64,000 nucleotides of DNA from Siphonodentalium dalli (GCA_032622095.1 CP136061.1:191648369-191712368), one strand, 5' to 3'. Counted from the first letter of the stretch, positions 46,895-58,463 are shown. Notes: generated from the sequence alone by a model not told the origin. Translations and numbers: made by a program.

Positions 46895-47470
46895 AAAATG
46901 TTCATGTGGCTCAAACCTTGAAATGCCAATTAGATAATCAGATATGTTTATGTTTCGTGAGATGATTGGACTAAGGATTCATACCACATTTACACTTGGA
47001 CTACAAATAGAAGAGCCATATAGAAATATCAAGGGGAAAAAAAACTAGATATCTGATCAATCTCCAAATTGACGTTTTATTTCCTGGCGTGATTTTGGGA
47101 CTTTCAGGTGAGTTATTATGTTAAATGAACATTTTTACCTTTGCTTAATATTTTAATACAGATTATGCGATTTTCTCAGACATAATGTATCAGATGTATT
47201 GTAAATATAAAGGGGGGATCTTAATAAGGGACGTCGCAACAATGGGGGTTTTCAAACTTTGGTCATAACATTAAAAAATTAATTAAAAATGTTCCTGTTT
47301 CTAACCTTGAATTGCCAATTAGACAAACAGATATTTTTATGTTTCGTGAGATGACGGGACTAAGAATTCACACCATATTTACACTTGAACTACAAATAGA
47401 GGAGCCATATAGAAATATCAGGGGGAAAAAACTATAAAAAACAGATATCTGATCAATCTCCAAATTGAAG
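46895..47470 (+). repeat. Imperfect ~180-bp direct duplication
   Basis: Segments 46895-47073 and 47285-47469 share ATGTTTCGTGAGATGA, GGACTAAG.ATTCA.ACCA, GAGCCATATAGAAATATCA and ATATCTGATCAATCTCCAAA in order. The intervening 210 bp are unique. Confidence 0.8.
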
Positions 47471-47997
47471 AAATATGAATATAAACTATTTTATAAAGTG
47501 ATGAGAAACATTCCGGTAGGGTGATCAAATAGAAATGGAGAATAATATTGCCCAAAGTTGTTATTTTAACAATAATATATATCCAAATTGACAACACACA
47601 CCGTCATTCTTATATATTCGTTATATGTAGTGACTGAATGCGAAATCATTTTCATTAGTTTGTCGCCGAGAGTTGCATCCCGAATCGAGAAGTAAATATT
47701 TACGTTGAGCGTAGTTCGGGTGATGTTTTCTATAGAGTGGTATGGTCGATTTGCTTGAGATTTTCAGCGATGTTAGTAGAATGCTACATTCCTCCAGTTG
47801 GCATAGCGCCTGAATACTAACTTATCAGTTCCATGCACCCAAACAAGTCTATAATATTTCTTTAAAATGACTCCAACAAATTACGTGTATGCAAGTATTT
47901 TCAGGGATGTAAAATGGTCTATGACATATTAAAATTTAACCATAAAATGAAGGAAAATAGATTTTAATGGTGAATCCTATAACATAGAATTTTATAC

Positions 47998-48144
47998 CTC
48001 CACTTCCCACAATGCTTTGGAGCTTGTTGCCGCTGTTGCTGATGACCTGCCTGTTGTTCTAAGGAATACAAACTGCTTTTTCTTGTATTCATCTCCTGTC
48101 AAGAACTTCTCTTGTTCAGCATGGAACAACCTCACAACATCACC
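47998..48144 (-). CDS. ITPR: ITPR exon 3 (IP3 phosphate-binding loop)
   Basis: 49 codons, phase 0 to 0. It starts [15 protein letters not shown], carries FLRTTGR at codons 28-34 and ends SSKALWEVE. In mammalian receptors the RTTGR loop (R265-R269) contacts the ring phosphates of IP3, so retention of all five residues predicts ligand binding. The acceptor ACTCAG is the last of three near-identical tandem copies (see findings). The other two copies would introduce stops, so 48144 is the only productive start. Confidence 0.95.
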
Positions 48145-48255
48145 CTGAGTAAGGACGAAAATGATTATAAGCATGGAACCTCACAATGTCGCCCTGCATA
48201 AGGACGAAAATGGTTATAAGCATGGAACAAGGTCACCCTGAGTAAGGACGAAAAT
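48142..48255 (-). repeat. Triplicated splice-acceptor segment of exon 3
   Basis: On the minus strand, three tandem copies (44-49 bp) each read ATTTTCGTCCTTA..CAGGG followed by the first exon bases and CCATGC. The AG ends before 48237, 48193 and 48144. The last is the genuine exon start. Confidence 0.88.
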
Positions 48256-48300
48256 GATTATGCTTTTACAGTACAGGGCTTTTCATAGTATGCTAATATA

Positions 48301-48674
48301 TTAACCCTTTCATGGCAGAAGCTGCGCTGGTGCACCATTAAATATCCTGTGCCAGTTCATGCTCTTATAAATGAGAGTCTCCCATTCTCTTATATATGCA
48401 AGACTCGCATATATAAGAGAATGCATTTGCACTTGGGTTCTCCCATCCAGTTATAAGAGTATACATTGGAATGGTCTATTATTCATTTGGAGTGATGTTC
48501 AGGTAATAAAAGCAGACGACAGATGAAAAGATAATACAAATGCAAAAGAAATCATATTCATTGGTGGGTGGGAAATGTTTAGATAATAAGTTCAACAAAC
48601 AACACGAATAGTATTATCTGAAGATTTCCTGAGGGAACTACTCGTCAATGAGTATTTAGTAAATAAAGAGTTAA
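48301..48674 (+). repeat. Chimeric element: family A left half, family B right half
   Basis: The left tip TTAACCCTTTCATGGCAG and a family A hairpin run to about 48437. There GGGTTCTCCCATCCAGTTAT begins family B, which ends at a TTAA at 48671. Both outer ends are TTAA. Confidence 0.75.
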
Positions 48675-48844
48675 CAGCAGGATGAAAAATTATATCAAGG
48701 TAATTGCCATGATTAAAGAGATCAAACGGGACCTTTTCTGTTATGGTAGAATAACAAGACAATAATCTACTAAGTAAGACATTTTTGGCCTCTTTTCCCG
48801 CTTTAAATGGGAAGGGAATCCATTACATCTTCAAGTAGACATAA

Positions 48845-49490
48845 ACAAAAGGTGTGCACTCGAGTGCTAGCATACCCCCACCGTGGCAAATTCAACCCGC
48901 ATTATCCGTAAACCCAACAATTTATTTTTTTAACTTTAAAGAAAAATTTGGACTAATTATATCATTATGGTGTCACACGAAGCTTGTACAGAAAAAATGA
49001 TTCAAATTGGTTCATATTTGTTAAAGTTATTAAGTCGGACAGAATTTTCTAAGTCAAAATAAGTCGAAAATGAAGTGTAATATTACGAAAAACAGTCTGA
49101 GCCAATCTCTAGCTGCATCATGTAGAGAGGGTATTGTGAGAAGCATGTATACCACAAATTATTGAAATCGGTTCATATTTGTTAAAGTCATTAAGTCGGA
49201 CAAAATTTTCTAAGTCAAAATAAGTCGAAAATGAGGCGTAACTTAAAAAAAAAAAGTCGGACCGAAGCGCAATTAGCATCATGCAGAGAGGCAGTCCTAA
49301 GGAGATTGCATACAAAAAATTATTGAAATCGGTTCATAGTTGTTCGAGTTATGAGGTCGGTGCGATGGATGGATGGACGGACGGACGGATGGCTCGACAC
49401 ACGGAGGGAGAAAGCGTGGCGGACGGACGGACGCAGTCAATCCAGTATACCTCCCATTTTCTTCGAAAGTGGGGGTATAAAACTAGTGAA
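48845..49490. repeat. Tandem ~165-bp units with GGAC/GGAT microsatellite
   Basis: About 2.5 units share GAAATCGGTTCATATTTGTT, AAGTCGGACA and TCTAAGTCAAAATAAGTCGA, followed by a (GGAT/GGAC)n run at 49365-49395. The block starts with ATACCCCCACCGTGGCAAAT and ends GTGGGGGTATAA, giving it mirrored ends. Confidence 0.7.
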
Positions 49491-49556
49491 CAGTTGATGA
49501 CAAAAATATTTTTGATTGTTGCTAACGTTATCAGCCAAGTCTCTTGTCCAGCTTTA

Positions 49557-49780
49557 TCTCTTTCATGTTGGGAAGATCCTGTGCCAGTGCATTCTCTTAT
49601 ATATACGAGTCTCAGATAGGGAGCCTCGCATATATAAGAGCATACACTGGCTTACAAGGTCAAGGTAAATATTTTTAGGCTAATGTATTTTCTTATATAG
49701 AGAGACTCGCATATATAGGAGAATGCATTGGCACGGGGTTTTCACAAAAATTCAGGAAGCTCCCATCATGGAAGGGTTAA
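49557..49780. repeat. Family A TTAA element, worn left tip
   Basis: Two hairpins (ATATATACGAGTCTC, ATATATAGGAGAATGCATTG) and a right tip CATCATGGAAGGGTTAA. The left tip is degraded (TTTCATGTTGGG). Confidence 0.78.
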
Positions 49781-51430
49781 ATGGGAAGGCAGTTCATTAC
49801 AACTTCAAATGGATATCATAAGTAGTGAACAGTTGATGACAAAAACATTTTGGATTGACATTAATGTTATCAGCCTAGGGATGGCGAGAGTTGCTTTTTT
49901 CATTATTTTCCCGTTTTTTGCATCCATGCACCTTCTTCATTATATAGATTCTCAAGTTGATGGTTTATCATCTCATTTGGAAAATAATCAGTTGCTTTTT
50001 CGCGAAGTTATTAACGCCATGAGGTCGTAAATTATAGCAAGCCGTCTGACGGATATAAATGTTCCAACATCTCTAACAGAGTACACGATAAGATCACATT
50101 CTGTTTTCCTTTTCATTCAACATTCTGCTTAACTGGTCATTTGAGCACCACAAGGAACCAACTATCACAGTTATGCAACCTGTCGTCACCATCACCATTG
50201 ATTGAACAGGCGCATTTGACAATATATTAAACTGATTTCAATTTTGCCTGGGAACCAGGATAACCACAAAGGATTGGGGGAAAACTACCAGTACTTCTGT
50301 TCTGTAACAAAGACACAACTGTATTTTAATTAAAGGGAATCAAAGCCTTGAAAGTAGGTTCATACAAAATAACATAAATTTTATAAAAGTTTGTAAAATA
50401 ACTATCCGATAAGTCCAATAAGATACCAAACAATAATCAAAATTTGACAGAAAATATCTGAAAATCAAATTCAGACTACGTTATGTGAACTTTCTTCACT
50501 ATTAGCGATGTTTGTTGACAAATCACTGTAACAGCTTTGTTTACATAACAGTAGTTTCCACATGCAAAATTTTGTTATTGGGGAGTTATCAATAATGAAA
50601 TATAAGAGCAAAGTTTATCAATTTCTCCATGTTTTTCTTAGTGGTGATGTTTTTACAGACTTAAAGTGATGTGAAACGTAAATTGAACCTCACAATTGAG
50701 TTCCCTGCGTCATTCTGTGGGAAGAGTGAATAAAATAACTCAGATACACGAAATCCCCCATCCTAAAGTCAGTTTGTACACATTATACGGCCATTCGGCT
50801 AACTATTTCGATTTCATCAATCGTCCCGATTAATCTCGCCATAATAACACGAAAAAACAAACCGAATCGTTGTCTTGTGCAGTCACGGAAATGCCCGAGC
50901 ACTTCCGACTCGATTGGGATTGAATCGGGTTTCGTTCTCACTTCTCAGAAATGGCTTCTAGGGAGGATGACCGTTCGCTGGAATAGCGTCACATCAGAAT
51001 ATTAAAGCGAAAAACTAATTGACATCGCAATCGGTAGTCAATTCGACAGGGAAGGAATAGAAAGGGAATTGTTACGTGAAATCACAAACGGAAGAACATT
51101 GGCCGAGTTAGTGGCAAAGATTATAATCGAACAGTGATCGAGAGGTAATAATTCCAAAATGTTACTATTTATAGAAAATTGTAAGCGCATTGACCGAATT
51201 TTTACATCAATCTGGCCGCAAGCACAGTACCGTGCAGAAAGAGTTGTCTTACTTTTGTAACTCAAAACTGTTTAATTACATTATACCTGTACAATAGTAC
51301 AATAATTGATATTCAATATGCCAATACTGACCATTTGTTAGCTCATTGGCCATGAAATATTTTTAAGGGCAAATTCTGTTGTCAAGCTTTAGTCAGCACT
51401 ATTCATTCTGATAGATGATAACTATAATGG
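49781..51430. other. Intron stretch without recognised content
   Basis: No repeat family, exon or RNA gene was recognised. The block 50780-51250 is somewhat GC-richer than its flanks and may be an old insertion. Confidence 0.4.
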
Positions 51431-51454
51431 AAGGCCTCTTTCACATGTATTAGC

Positions 51455-52275
51455 TAATTGCACTTTAGCATAAGTGAATTACACGTAAGCGTAATATATT
51501 ACACTCAGCCTCAGGTGTAATGCACACATATAAAGCGTAATTCACTAACGTTTAACCGTATGATGTAGATAAAGAATTACTCCTATGAGTAATAGAATTA
51601 TGACTAGTGTGCTTAAGCGTAATTGATTTAAGTGTGCTTAAGCGTAATTGATTTACGCTTAAGCGTAATTGATTTACGCTTAAGCTCACTGGTAATTCAT
51701 TTTCATTGATAGATTAATTACACTTAATCGTAAATGAATTATGCTTAAACGATTATACGAGAAGCCGTTTTCACATTTATTCTGATTCTGCTTAAGTGTA
51801 AATCATTTGCACTTAAGAGCAAATCATTTATACTTAAATCCAAATCATATGCGCTTTACCGGAAATAGTATGGGAGGCCCTTTTCACATTTATTATTTAT
51901 TTGCGCTTAAGCGCAAATATTTGTGCTTAAGCGTAAATCATTTGCGCTTAAGCGCAAATATGTGTCTATCAATTTATTTGCGCTTAAGCGCAAATACCTA
52001 ACACTCCCTTACATCCCTCTGATGTGAATGATTGAGTCCATCTCATATTATATTATCATGGGCCCATATATATAGTACCGGTAGTAGCCCCGTAGACTGG
52101 AAAGTTGAAAAAAGCTTTAGCTTTAGCTCAATTATTTATTAAATGTTAATTTGGCTTCCTCCCATAGAGGTGAGATAGCTGATGAACCCAATTACACTTA
52201 AGCATAATTCAAATGTATTACGCTTATCGTAAGTTAATTATGCTTAAGCGTAAATAATTTACTCTTAAGTGTAAT
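51455..52275. repeat. Cluster of CTTAAG-centred palindromes
   Basis: Many short palindromes such as TTACGCTTAAGCGTAA and TTTGCGCTTAAGCGCAAA, with variants, spaced irregularly. Two versions exist: a CGTAATT form (51470-51770, 52195-52275) and a CGCAAAT form (51780-52000). A conserved word (CCTTTTCACATTTATT-like) recurs near 51433, 51769 and 51878. No family or function is known to me. Confidence 0.8.
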
Positions 52276-53398
52276 TAGCTACTATAAAGTGAATCTGGGA
52301 TAAGGGGAGTACTCTAAATTGTTCTTTACACCAGCTGTTTCTACCAATTAAAAAGAATTCTCATTTATTTTGAAACTAATGAAAGACAACAGTATAATTT
52401 TTTACTGGTAATATTCATTATAAACTTGTACAAATCTGAAAACAAAAAAAAATTTAATATTTAAGAAATTTAGAGTTCACTCTCTTACAGCAGCGACCAC
52501 TATGCCAGGAAGATCAATCGATCTAGTTCAGCCCGATTGGGCTATTATAATAATTTATAGATCGATCGGTGGTTCACTTTCTGCATTTCAAATATTGCTA
52601 ATAATTTCCATTTACAGAAGTCAATAATGCCATTGCAGATAACTTCATCTTAAATTCGACCAAATATGTTGACGTTTGATAAGAAACGCAGGAATTCCCC
52701 GATTTGTTTATTTTCAATCGATGAGAAGCATGACCACCTGGATCAGTTCGGAGGTGTGCCAATCGTATTTTGCATGCTGAGAATACCCATTCACGCCTAA
52801 ATTTGCAAACAATCCATATATAACATATACACAGTGTGTACACTTTGTTAGTTGCCAATTAATTCTCGATATTTCAATTAGAAAACATGAGATATCGATG
52901 CAAAAATCAAGACATTATCTAGTTTGTGTTTTGTTGAATCTACTTTCGGTTATCGACATGCCGGCTATTGTTTTGGCTGTTCTGTCAACCGTGCGTGCCA
53001 GCCGATCGTCGTTTTTCGGGCGGTTCCGATTTCTTCCGAATATAATTCCATGACCTCCACGCGATGATTCGCGCCGAAAATGTGGTTGTATCTGAGAAGA
53101 TTTCTTACTCTGACCGCAGTTTTCAACAATTTAATACGGGGCGAATACCGCATCAATAATATGCAACCTTGGGGTTTTATTTCTAGTTTTTTATTACCTT
53201 TCTTATGGTATATCGGATACAGTTCTGTCTGACATGAAATATATACCCACCGGGAGTGAAGCTAATGACTTTAAGTATTTTTTGCACATTTATCGACTGC
53301 GAGTGCCTTGTGTCCCGTTAATGGCAGAAAGCAGGTTTCAAATGCATGACATCAAACACCTTGACGAAATGTAATTTCGCTATATGGTGTTTGCTTAC
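52276..53398. other. Intron stretch without recognised content
   Basis: No supported feature. An inverted word pair (GATCAATCGATCTAG and ATAGATCGATCGGTGG) lies at 52510-52573. The 52960-53160 block is GC-richer. Confidence 0.4.
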
Positions 53399-53488
53399 CC
53401 CTTTGAGGATATCATCTTTGTTCTCTCGAAATTCCATGAACAGTGTGATCTTCCAGCATGGTGTGGGATTTGCATTGAGAGAATTGAC
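53399..53488 (-). CDS. ITPR: ITPR exon 2 (hinge between suppressor and IP3-binding core)
   Basis: 30 codons, phase 0 to 0, from VNSLNANP to DDILKG, with acceptor TTTCAG and donor GTAAGC. The WKITLFMEFRENKDDILKG segment is the conserved link from the suppressor domain into the IP3-binding core. A 3.7-kb intron separates it from exon 1. Confidence 0.93.
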
Positions 53489-53757
53489 CTGAAACAGAAA
53501 ATAGACATATCTTATTTCATTACATTTGGAACTTGATTTCAACCGGAGCAAAGAACAATGCAAAACAATATTCTGGGGACATAAACATGGGCATACTTTC
53601 AATCGACAATTATGGACAACGAAATGCAAACAAAAGTACGAAAAAGAAAAAGGGCAAAAGATGAAAGATATATCAAATACAACTGGATATATTACATGGC
53701 AATATTAATTCTTGACAAATTTGGATCCATTTTATACTAAATTTGGAATCAAGCAAG

Positions 53758-55106
53758 TAGAGCTGAAACGGTTAGACGGTTAACCGGTTAGCATCCGGTT
53801 AGCGACGTAACCGGTTAGAAAAAAATGAACCGGACGTAACCGCATCCCGTTGTCAGTTGAATGTGAACGTGAATAATCCTCAAAATATTAGGTTAAATGA
53901 TGCAAAACTAATACTAAATCCCGTGTCACCGATAGTAGAGTGCAATGCAAGCATTAATTGGTACACGCGGTAGTATCAGATACTTAGTAGCAAATCTCGA
54001 ACTGTCTGGAAGTGTCGGCGACCTTCAATCAATTCCGACCCTTTGAAGTTTTCTTCCGACAAAAGCACGTGTGCAGTCACTGTGTATCAAGTCTGAATGC
54101 ACACAAGGAAGTGACAATGTAAAAGTGGCGTTGTGTGGCAATGCGTGCTTTCGTAACTTTAGATTAATACTGCACGAAGCAACATGGATTCAAATTGGAA
54201 CCACACCACGACATACTATATATAAAACTGTTTTACAGTGGGGTTTATAAAAACTATGTAAGTCGACAAAGTTTGAAGATTGAGATCAGCTGCACAATGT
54301 CTTCACTTTTCCCGTTCTTCCTCCCTGTTGTGATTTAATATGATCAATTCAATTGAGTGACCAAAGAGACATCGTAGTTGAAGCAACCCAAAACTTCTTC
54401 AATAATCTTCCCTTTTATCCTGTTTTATCAAGGAAATTGATGCTCCATGCTACTCTGTAACTGGTTGTGCCTGTGGGACTAATTAACACTCAATTTGGCA
54501 GTAATTGCTATATGTTAAGTGATTACATACTAAAACCGAAACCGAAATGTAAATTATATAACCTCCCAACACTAGTGTCCGCTATCATGATACCGACGAA
54601 TAGCTCGAATACTGAATAGGACTGCGAGTCTGACCTAACTGACCTTCCTTTTTGTTCTCTAGTTATTACTTTCTTGTCTTTATATATAATGCATTGGAGG
54701 ATATACCAATGATGATAATGATATATTACAGATCTTTAATATATAGTTTTGTTACTCGTTTTACCAATACCCATACTATTTTACTCGTTTTACAAATGCC
54801 CAAACATATGCTGATCACGGCAAATAAGCGATCTCTCCTGCAATTCACAAATTTCACTTGCTCATTCCCCATCACGAGAGCCAGCAAAAGAACAGTGAAT
54901 GCGTGTTTTTGAATATCGTTAAATGCCGTGAATAAGGTCCTTATTTCAGCTACTACTTCTCACCTAGGTTTGTCCCTGGAGCATGGCATAATGTCGACAT
55001 AATTAGTGTGATAGAAGTCCGATAGAAATTTACCGGTTAACCGGTTGAAATCCGGTTAACCCCGATGGTTAACCGGTTAGAAGAATGGGTCAACCGTTTC
55101 AGCTCT
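53758..55106. mobile_element. hAT-type non-autonomous element with 8-bp target duplication
   Basis: The left tip TAGAGCTGAAACGGTTA and the right tip, reversed, TAGAGCTGAAACGGTTG are flanked by a direct CAAGCAAG at 53750-53757 and 55107-55114. Eight-base duplications and a TAG-starting tip are typical of hAT transposons. Next to both tips are repeated AACCGGTTA motifs (at least four left, four right). The interior is AT-rich with no transposase. Confidence 0.85.
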
Positions 55107-55194
55107 ACAAGCAAGCTCTGTTATCTCCAGGCGTTTATGGCTGAACATGAGGGGCGAAGGACAACCAAACCTGTGATCAACCTAAAATATAGAC

Positions 55195-55350
55195 TCATCA
55201 CTGAGGGCTATAACTTTTCGTCTGAAGCCAACTAATCTACATGATGTTTCATCTATGCCACTTTTTGTCTACATGACGTTTCGTCTATACGACTATTATT
55301 CTATGCAACTACTAGTCTATGTGGCCGATGGTCTATGCGACATTTTGTCT
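55195..55350 (+). repeat. Decayed ~21-bp satellite (GTCTATGCGAC type)
   Basis: Words TCTATGC.ACTTTTTGTCTA, CATGACGTTTCGTCTATACG, GACTATTATTCTATGCAAC and GTCTATGCGACATTTTGTC recur about every 21 bp. Confidence 0.55.
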
Positions 55351-55418
55351 ATACAAAAGTTGGGGTATGTTCATTAGATGACTTTAGACAAGATTCAGAT
55401 AGAGTTGAACACATGTCA

Positions 55419-55700
55419 TTTAATCCTTTCAATACTAATTTACTAAATGGATTCTCTCACTAAGTTAAAAAAGTGTACATTGGATTTATCGATTATTCAT
55501 TTGGAGGGATGTGAAGGATATATGAGCAGACGACAGCCAGACAAAATCAAAATACAAGTGCAGAAGAATTCATATTCATTGGTGGGAAATGTTTACAAAA
55601 TAAGTTCAAGAAACAACCCATTGTCGTTTAATGAACTTATTTATCTGAACATTTCTGAGGGAAGTTCTCATCAATGAATGTTTAGTATAGATAGGGTTAA
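55419..55700 (+). repeat. Family B TTAA element
   Basis: The left tip is TTAATCCTTTCAATACTAA, a palindrome of GTTTACAAAATAAGTTC and GAACTTATTTATCTGAAC lies inside, and the right tip is AGTATAGATAGGGTTAA. Confidence 0.8.
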
Positions 55701-55734
55701 CACATACTGGTCCCTTCATGTTTGATGATGAACA

Positions 55735-56030
55735 AAGCCTGAATTTAATGTGTCTGACATTTGCAGAATGAGGTACTGATAGGGTGAATTTAGTAACTAT
55801 TGATGCTGTCCCACAAATTAGGGGATATAGAAACTGCACAGAAGGGAAAAAGTGACTACAAACAATGTTAATTTGAGACTATAGATACTTCCCAGAAGAT
55901 GAGGCCTAAACAGAATGAGGTCCACAGAGGGTGAATTTGGTGATGCCTGCCCACTGTGCGGGATAGCATCACTAAATTCACCCTCTGGGGACCTCATTCT
56001 GCAATTGTCAGACACACTAAATTCAGGTTT
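55735..56030 (+). repeat. Family E element, internally deleted
   Basis: The ends mirror each other (GCCTGAATTTAATGTGTCTG and CAGACACACTAAATTCAGG). The right hairpin (55913-56003) is complete and the left one reduced. Confidence 0.78.
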
Positions 56031-56793
56031 GCTGATGCATGGTCATTGTATTTCCCTTATGGATTTCACATTTCTGTACAATATGATCATGGCATAGTCT
56101 GTCTTAAGATCCATCCGGGATAAATATCATAGGTGTAACCCATAAGCCCCATGAAAAATATGTCATTTTCATACCCTACTACCTATAAAACCATCCATCT
56201 AAATGCTGATAAGTCTAAATAATGCATAGGACAGACACCTTTAAATAGGCCTACCATCAACTGACTGATAGACAATATGTCGCATTGACTAAGTGTGGTG
56301 AACTTGTAATGTCCCATAGACCAAGTGTAGTATATATTAATAGTCATGACGACTGAAGTGTCTGTAGTTGAGTTGATTCTGTATGTTCGGAATGCAATTT
56401 GCGAATCCCTTCACACTTTCTTGGTGTGCTGATGAGGATCAGTCTTGTTGATGTGTTTGGCAGTGGACTAAAGTGTCCTGTAGACGAAATGAATTTATAC
56501 AGTATCAGAGGTGATCTGGTAACTGTTGGCAATAAAAGCATTAACATGGAGGTACCTAACTAAACTTATCATATATCAAACATAATAAAACCTGGTTTAG
56601 GAGCATCTAAAAGACATCAAAGCCATTACTTTTTATGTGTTAGTCCTAATGGACAGTCCATGTTTTATTCTCAATAAATTAAATTAGAAGCCCAATAAAT
56701 TAAACTAGTTGCCAGTTATAAACCATGTGTAAAGAAATGCTTTTCATATCTATTAAACCACATGGCGTTTCCTCTAATGCCACCCACAGAAAG
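56031..56793. other. Intron stretch without recognised content
   Basis: No exon, RNA gene or repeat family was recognised. A minus-strand frame at 56344-56547 is unsupported. Confidence 0.45.
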
Positions 56794-56945
56794 ATTAAAC
56801 CCTTTCATGTATGGGAGCTGTAGCATTGGTGCAGCATTAAAGACCCTGTGCCAGTGTATTTTTTTTTATATATGCGAGTCTCTCATAGGGAGCCTCACAT
56901 ATATAAGAGAATGTGCTGGCTTACAATGTCAAGGTAAATATTGTT
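56794..56945 (+). repeat. Family A element, left half
   Basis: The left tip is TTAAACCCTTTCATGTATGG. One hairpin (ATATATGCGAGTC / ACATATATAAGAGAATG) is kept and the second lost. Confidence 0.75.
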
Positions 56946-57209
56946 AGACTAAAACAATGTAAAACAACATACATATTATTCAACCATGTTTACAATAATT
57001 TGACAGACATAAACACTCAATACTGACTCATATTTTCACACAATATGTTGTTTATAGTGATTTTTCCTCCAAAAATATAATTCTGCAAATAGCTACCAAA
57101 AAACTAAAATAAGCAATGAATTTTTTTCTTTTTTTCTTGCAGACAATCAATACTTTAATATCATGAAAAGTTATTTCCATTGCATTCTGAGTAAAAATAG
57201 CTTTTTCAC

Positions 57210-57308
57210 CTCTTTACATCCGGTGTTGTCAACGAGGTCGTAGCTGCTGGCATGAAGAGGTTGGCCTGCATTGACAGGATTTAGCACCACTCTGTCTCCC
57301 ACCACCAC
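57210..57308 (-). CDS. ITPR: ITPR exon 1 of window (suppressor beta-trefoil end)
   Basis: 33 codons, phase 0 to 0. It begins [20 protein letters not shown] after a TTTGCAG acceptor and ends CKE before GTGAAA. This block is the last part of the N-terminal suppressor domain, a beta-trefoil (MIR-type) fold that lowers IP3 affinity and couples binding to gating. The preceding exons for the first ~180 residues were not found between 57.3 and 64.0 kb, so the intron upstream extends at least 6.7 kb and leaves the window. Confidence 0.93.
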
Positions 57309-57393
57309 CTGCAAATAAAGCATCAACATTAGGTAAAAATTCAAGCAAACAATCAGCCATCAAAGTGCTGCATTGGAAGCTCTACAATCCTGG

Positions 57394-57631
57394 TACAGTG
57401 ATGCCCAAAGTAATCGACTCCTTAAACACAGCAGAATTATGGGTAACTTTTCAGGATTTAGTCGGAAATATGGCTTGTTGCCATTCATCGGAAAGCTCTC
57501 ACCAAGCTCTGTACATATGTCAGTGAGAGCTTTCTGATGAATGGCAACAAGCCATATTTCCGACTAAATCCTGAAAAGGTACCCATAATTCTGCTGTGTT
57601 TAAGGGGTCAATTACTTAGAGCATTACTGTA
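57394..57631. repeat. Family D hairpin MITE, longest copy (238 bp)
   Basis: The tips are TACAGTGATGCCCAAAGTAA and GAGCATTACTGTA. Long arms carry ATTATGGGTAACTTTTCAGG and its complement. Extra loop sequence lies near 57500-57520. It lies 86 nt upstream of exon 1. Confidence 0.87.
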
Positions 57632-57708
57632 TGTTCTACATCAGTGTTGTTATTATTTATCAGTGTTGTTATTATTATTTACCAAACTGAGGAAACATAT
57701 ATAAATCA

Positions 57709-57972
57709 CTAACCCTTTCAGTTTCATGATGGGAGCTGCTCTAGTGCAGCATTAAAGGTCCTATGCCAGTACATTCTCTAATATATATACGAGTCTCCCA
57801 TTGGGAGCCTGACATATATAAGAGAATGCACTGGATTACAAGGTGAATATTGCTAGATTAATGTAATCTCATATATATGAGAGGCTCCCCATGGGAGAGA
57901 CTCGAATATATAAGAGAATGCATTGGCACATGGTTTTCACAAAATTTCAGGAAGCTCCAGTCATGGAAGGGA
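57709..57972. repeat. Family A element
   Basis: The worn left tip is CTAACCCTTTCAGTTTCATG, two hairpins lie inside, and the right tip is GTCATGGAAGGGATA. Confidence 0.78.
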
Positions 57973-58463
57973 TACAGATCAATGAAATGACCTGCATTGC
58001 AGCAAAATAATATTTATATTCCCAATCAGATGATTCTGTTTCAACAATGACGAGTCTATAATATAGTAAAGGACCATTCAAGTGGAAACAAATGAGCAAG
58101 TGTGTCAAAACAATAGGATTATGAAAAAGAATTGACACATATCTTATTACTTCACCATGAGAACGGTCAACTTAATCTGGGTAATCGAGTATGCATGTGA
58201 CTAATATGACCAATATATGTAAAGTTAGCATTTGAAAACCAATTCAGCAGACAGAAGGACAGGGATGATTTCCATAGTACCACAATTTTATTTTTCAGTG
58301 AAAAACAGAAACACTTAGTTGAAGAAACACCAGTAGGTGTACAATCGAAAACAACATTTTCTAATTGACGATATGCCATAATTTCTCAAGACTTATTTAT
58401 AAACGCAATTTCATGACAACACAACATCAAGTACACATGAACGAATATGAGTTTATATGAGTA

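Larger units (their letters stand above)
3377..57308 (-). other. ITPR: ITPR gene, internal part (23 exons plus one candidate alternative exon)
   Basis: This is the central part of an inositol 1,4,5-trisphosphate receptor gene, the tetrameric IP3-gated calcium channel of the endoplasmic reticulum. Seen here: 23 exons with AG/GT borders whose phases join into one open frame of 999 codons. The blocks match the family in order, including [68 protein letters not shown] and [19 protein letters not shown]. They correspond to roughly residues 180-1180 of the ~2,700-residue vertebrate protein. The N-terminal exons lie beyond 57.3 kb and the C-terminal exons, including the pore, below 3.4 kb. No promoter or polyadenylation site of this gene is in the window. 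The intact frame suggests a functional gene. Confidence 0.95.
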
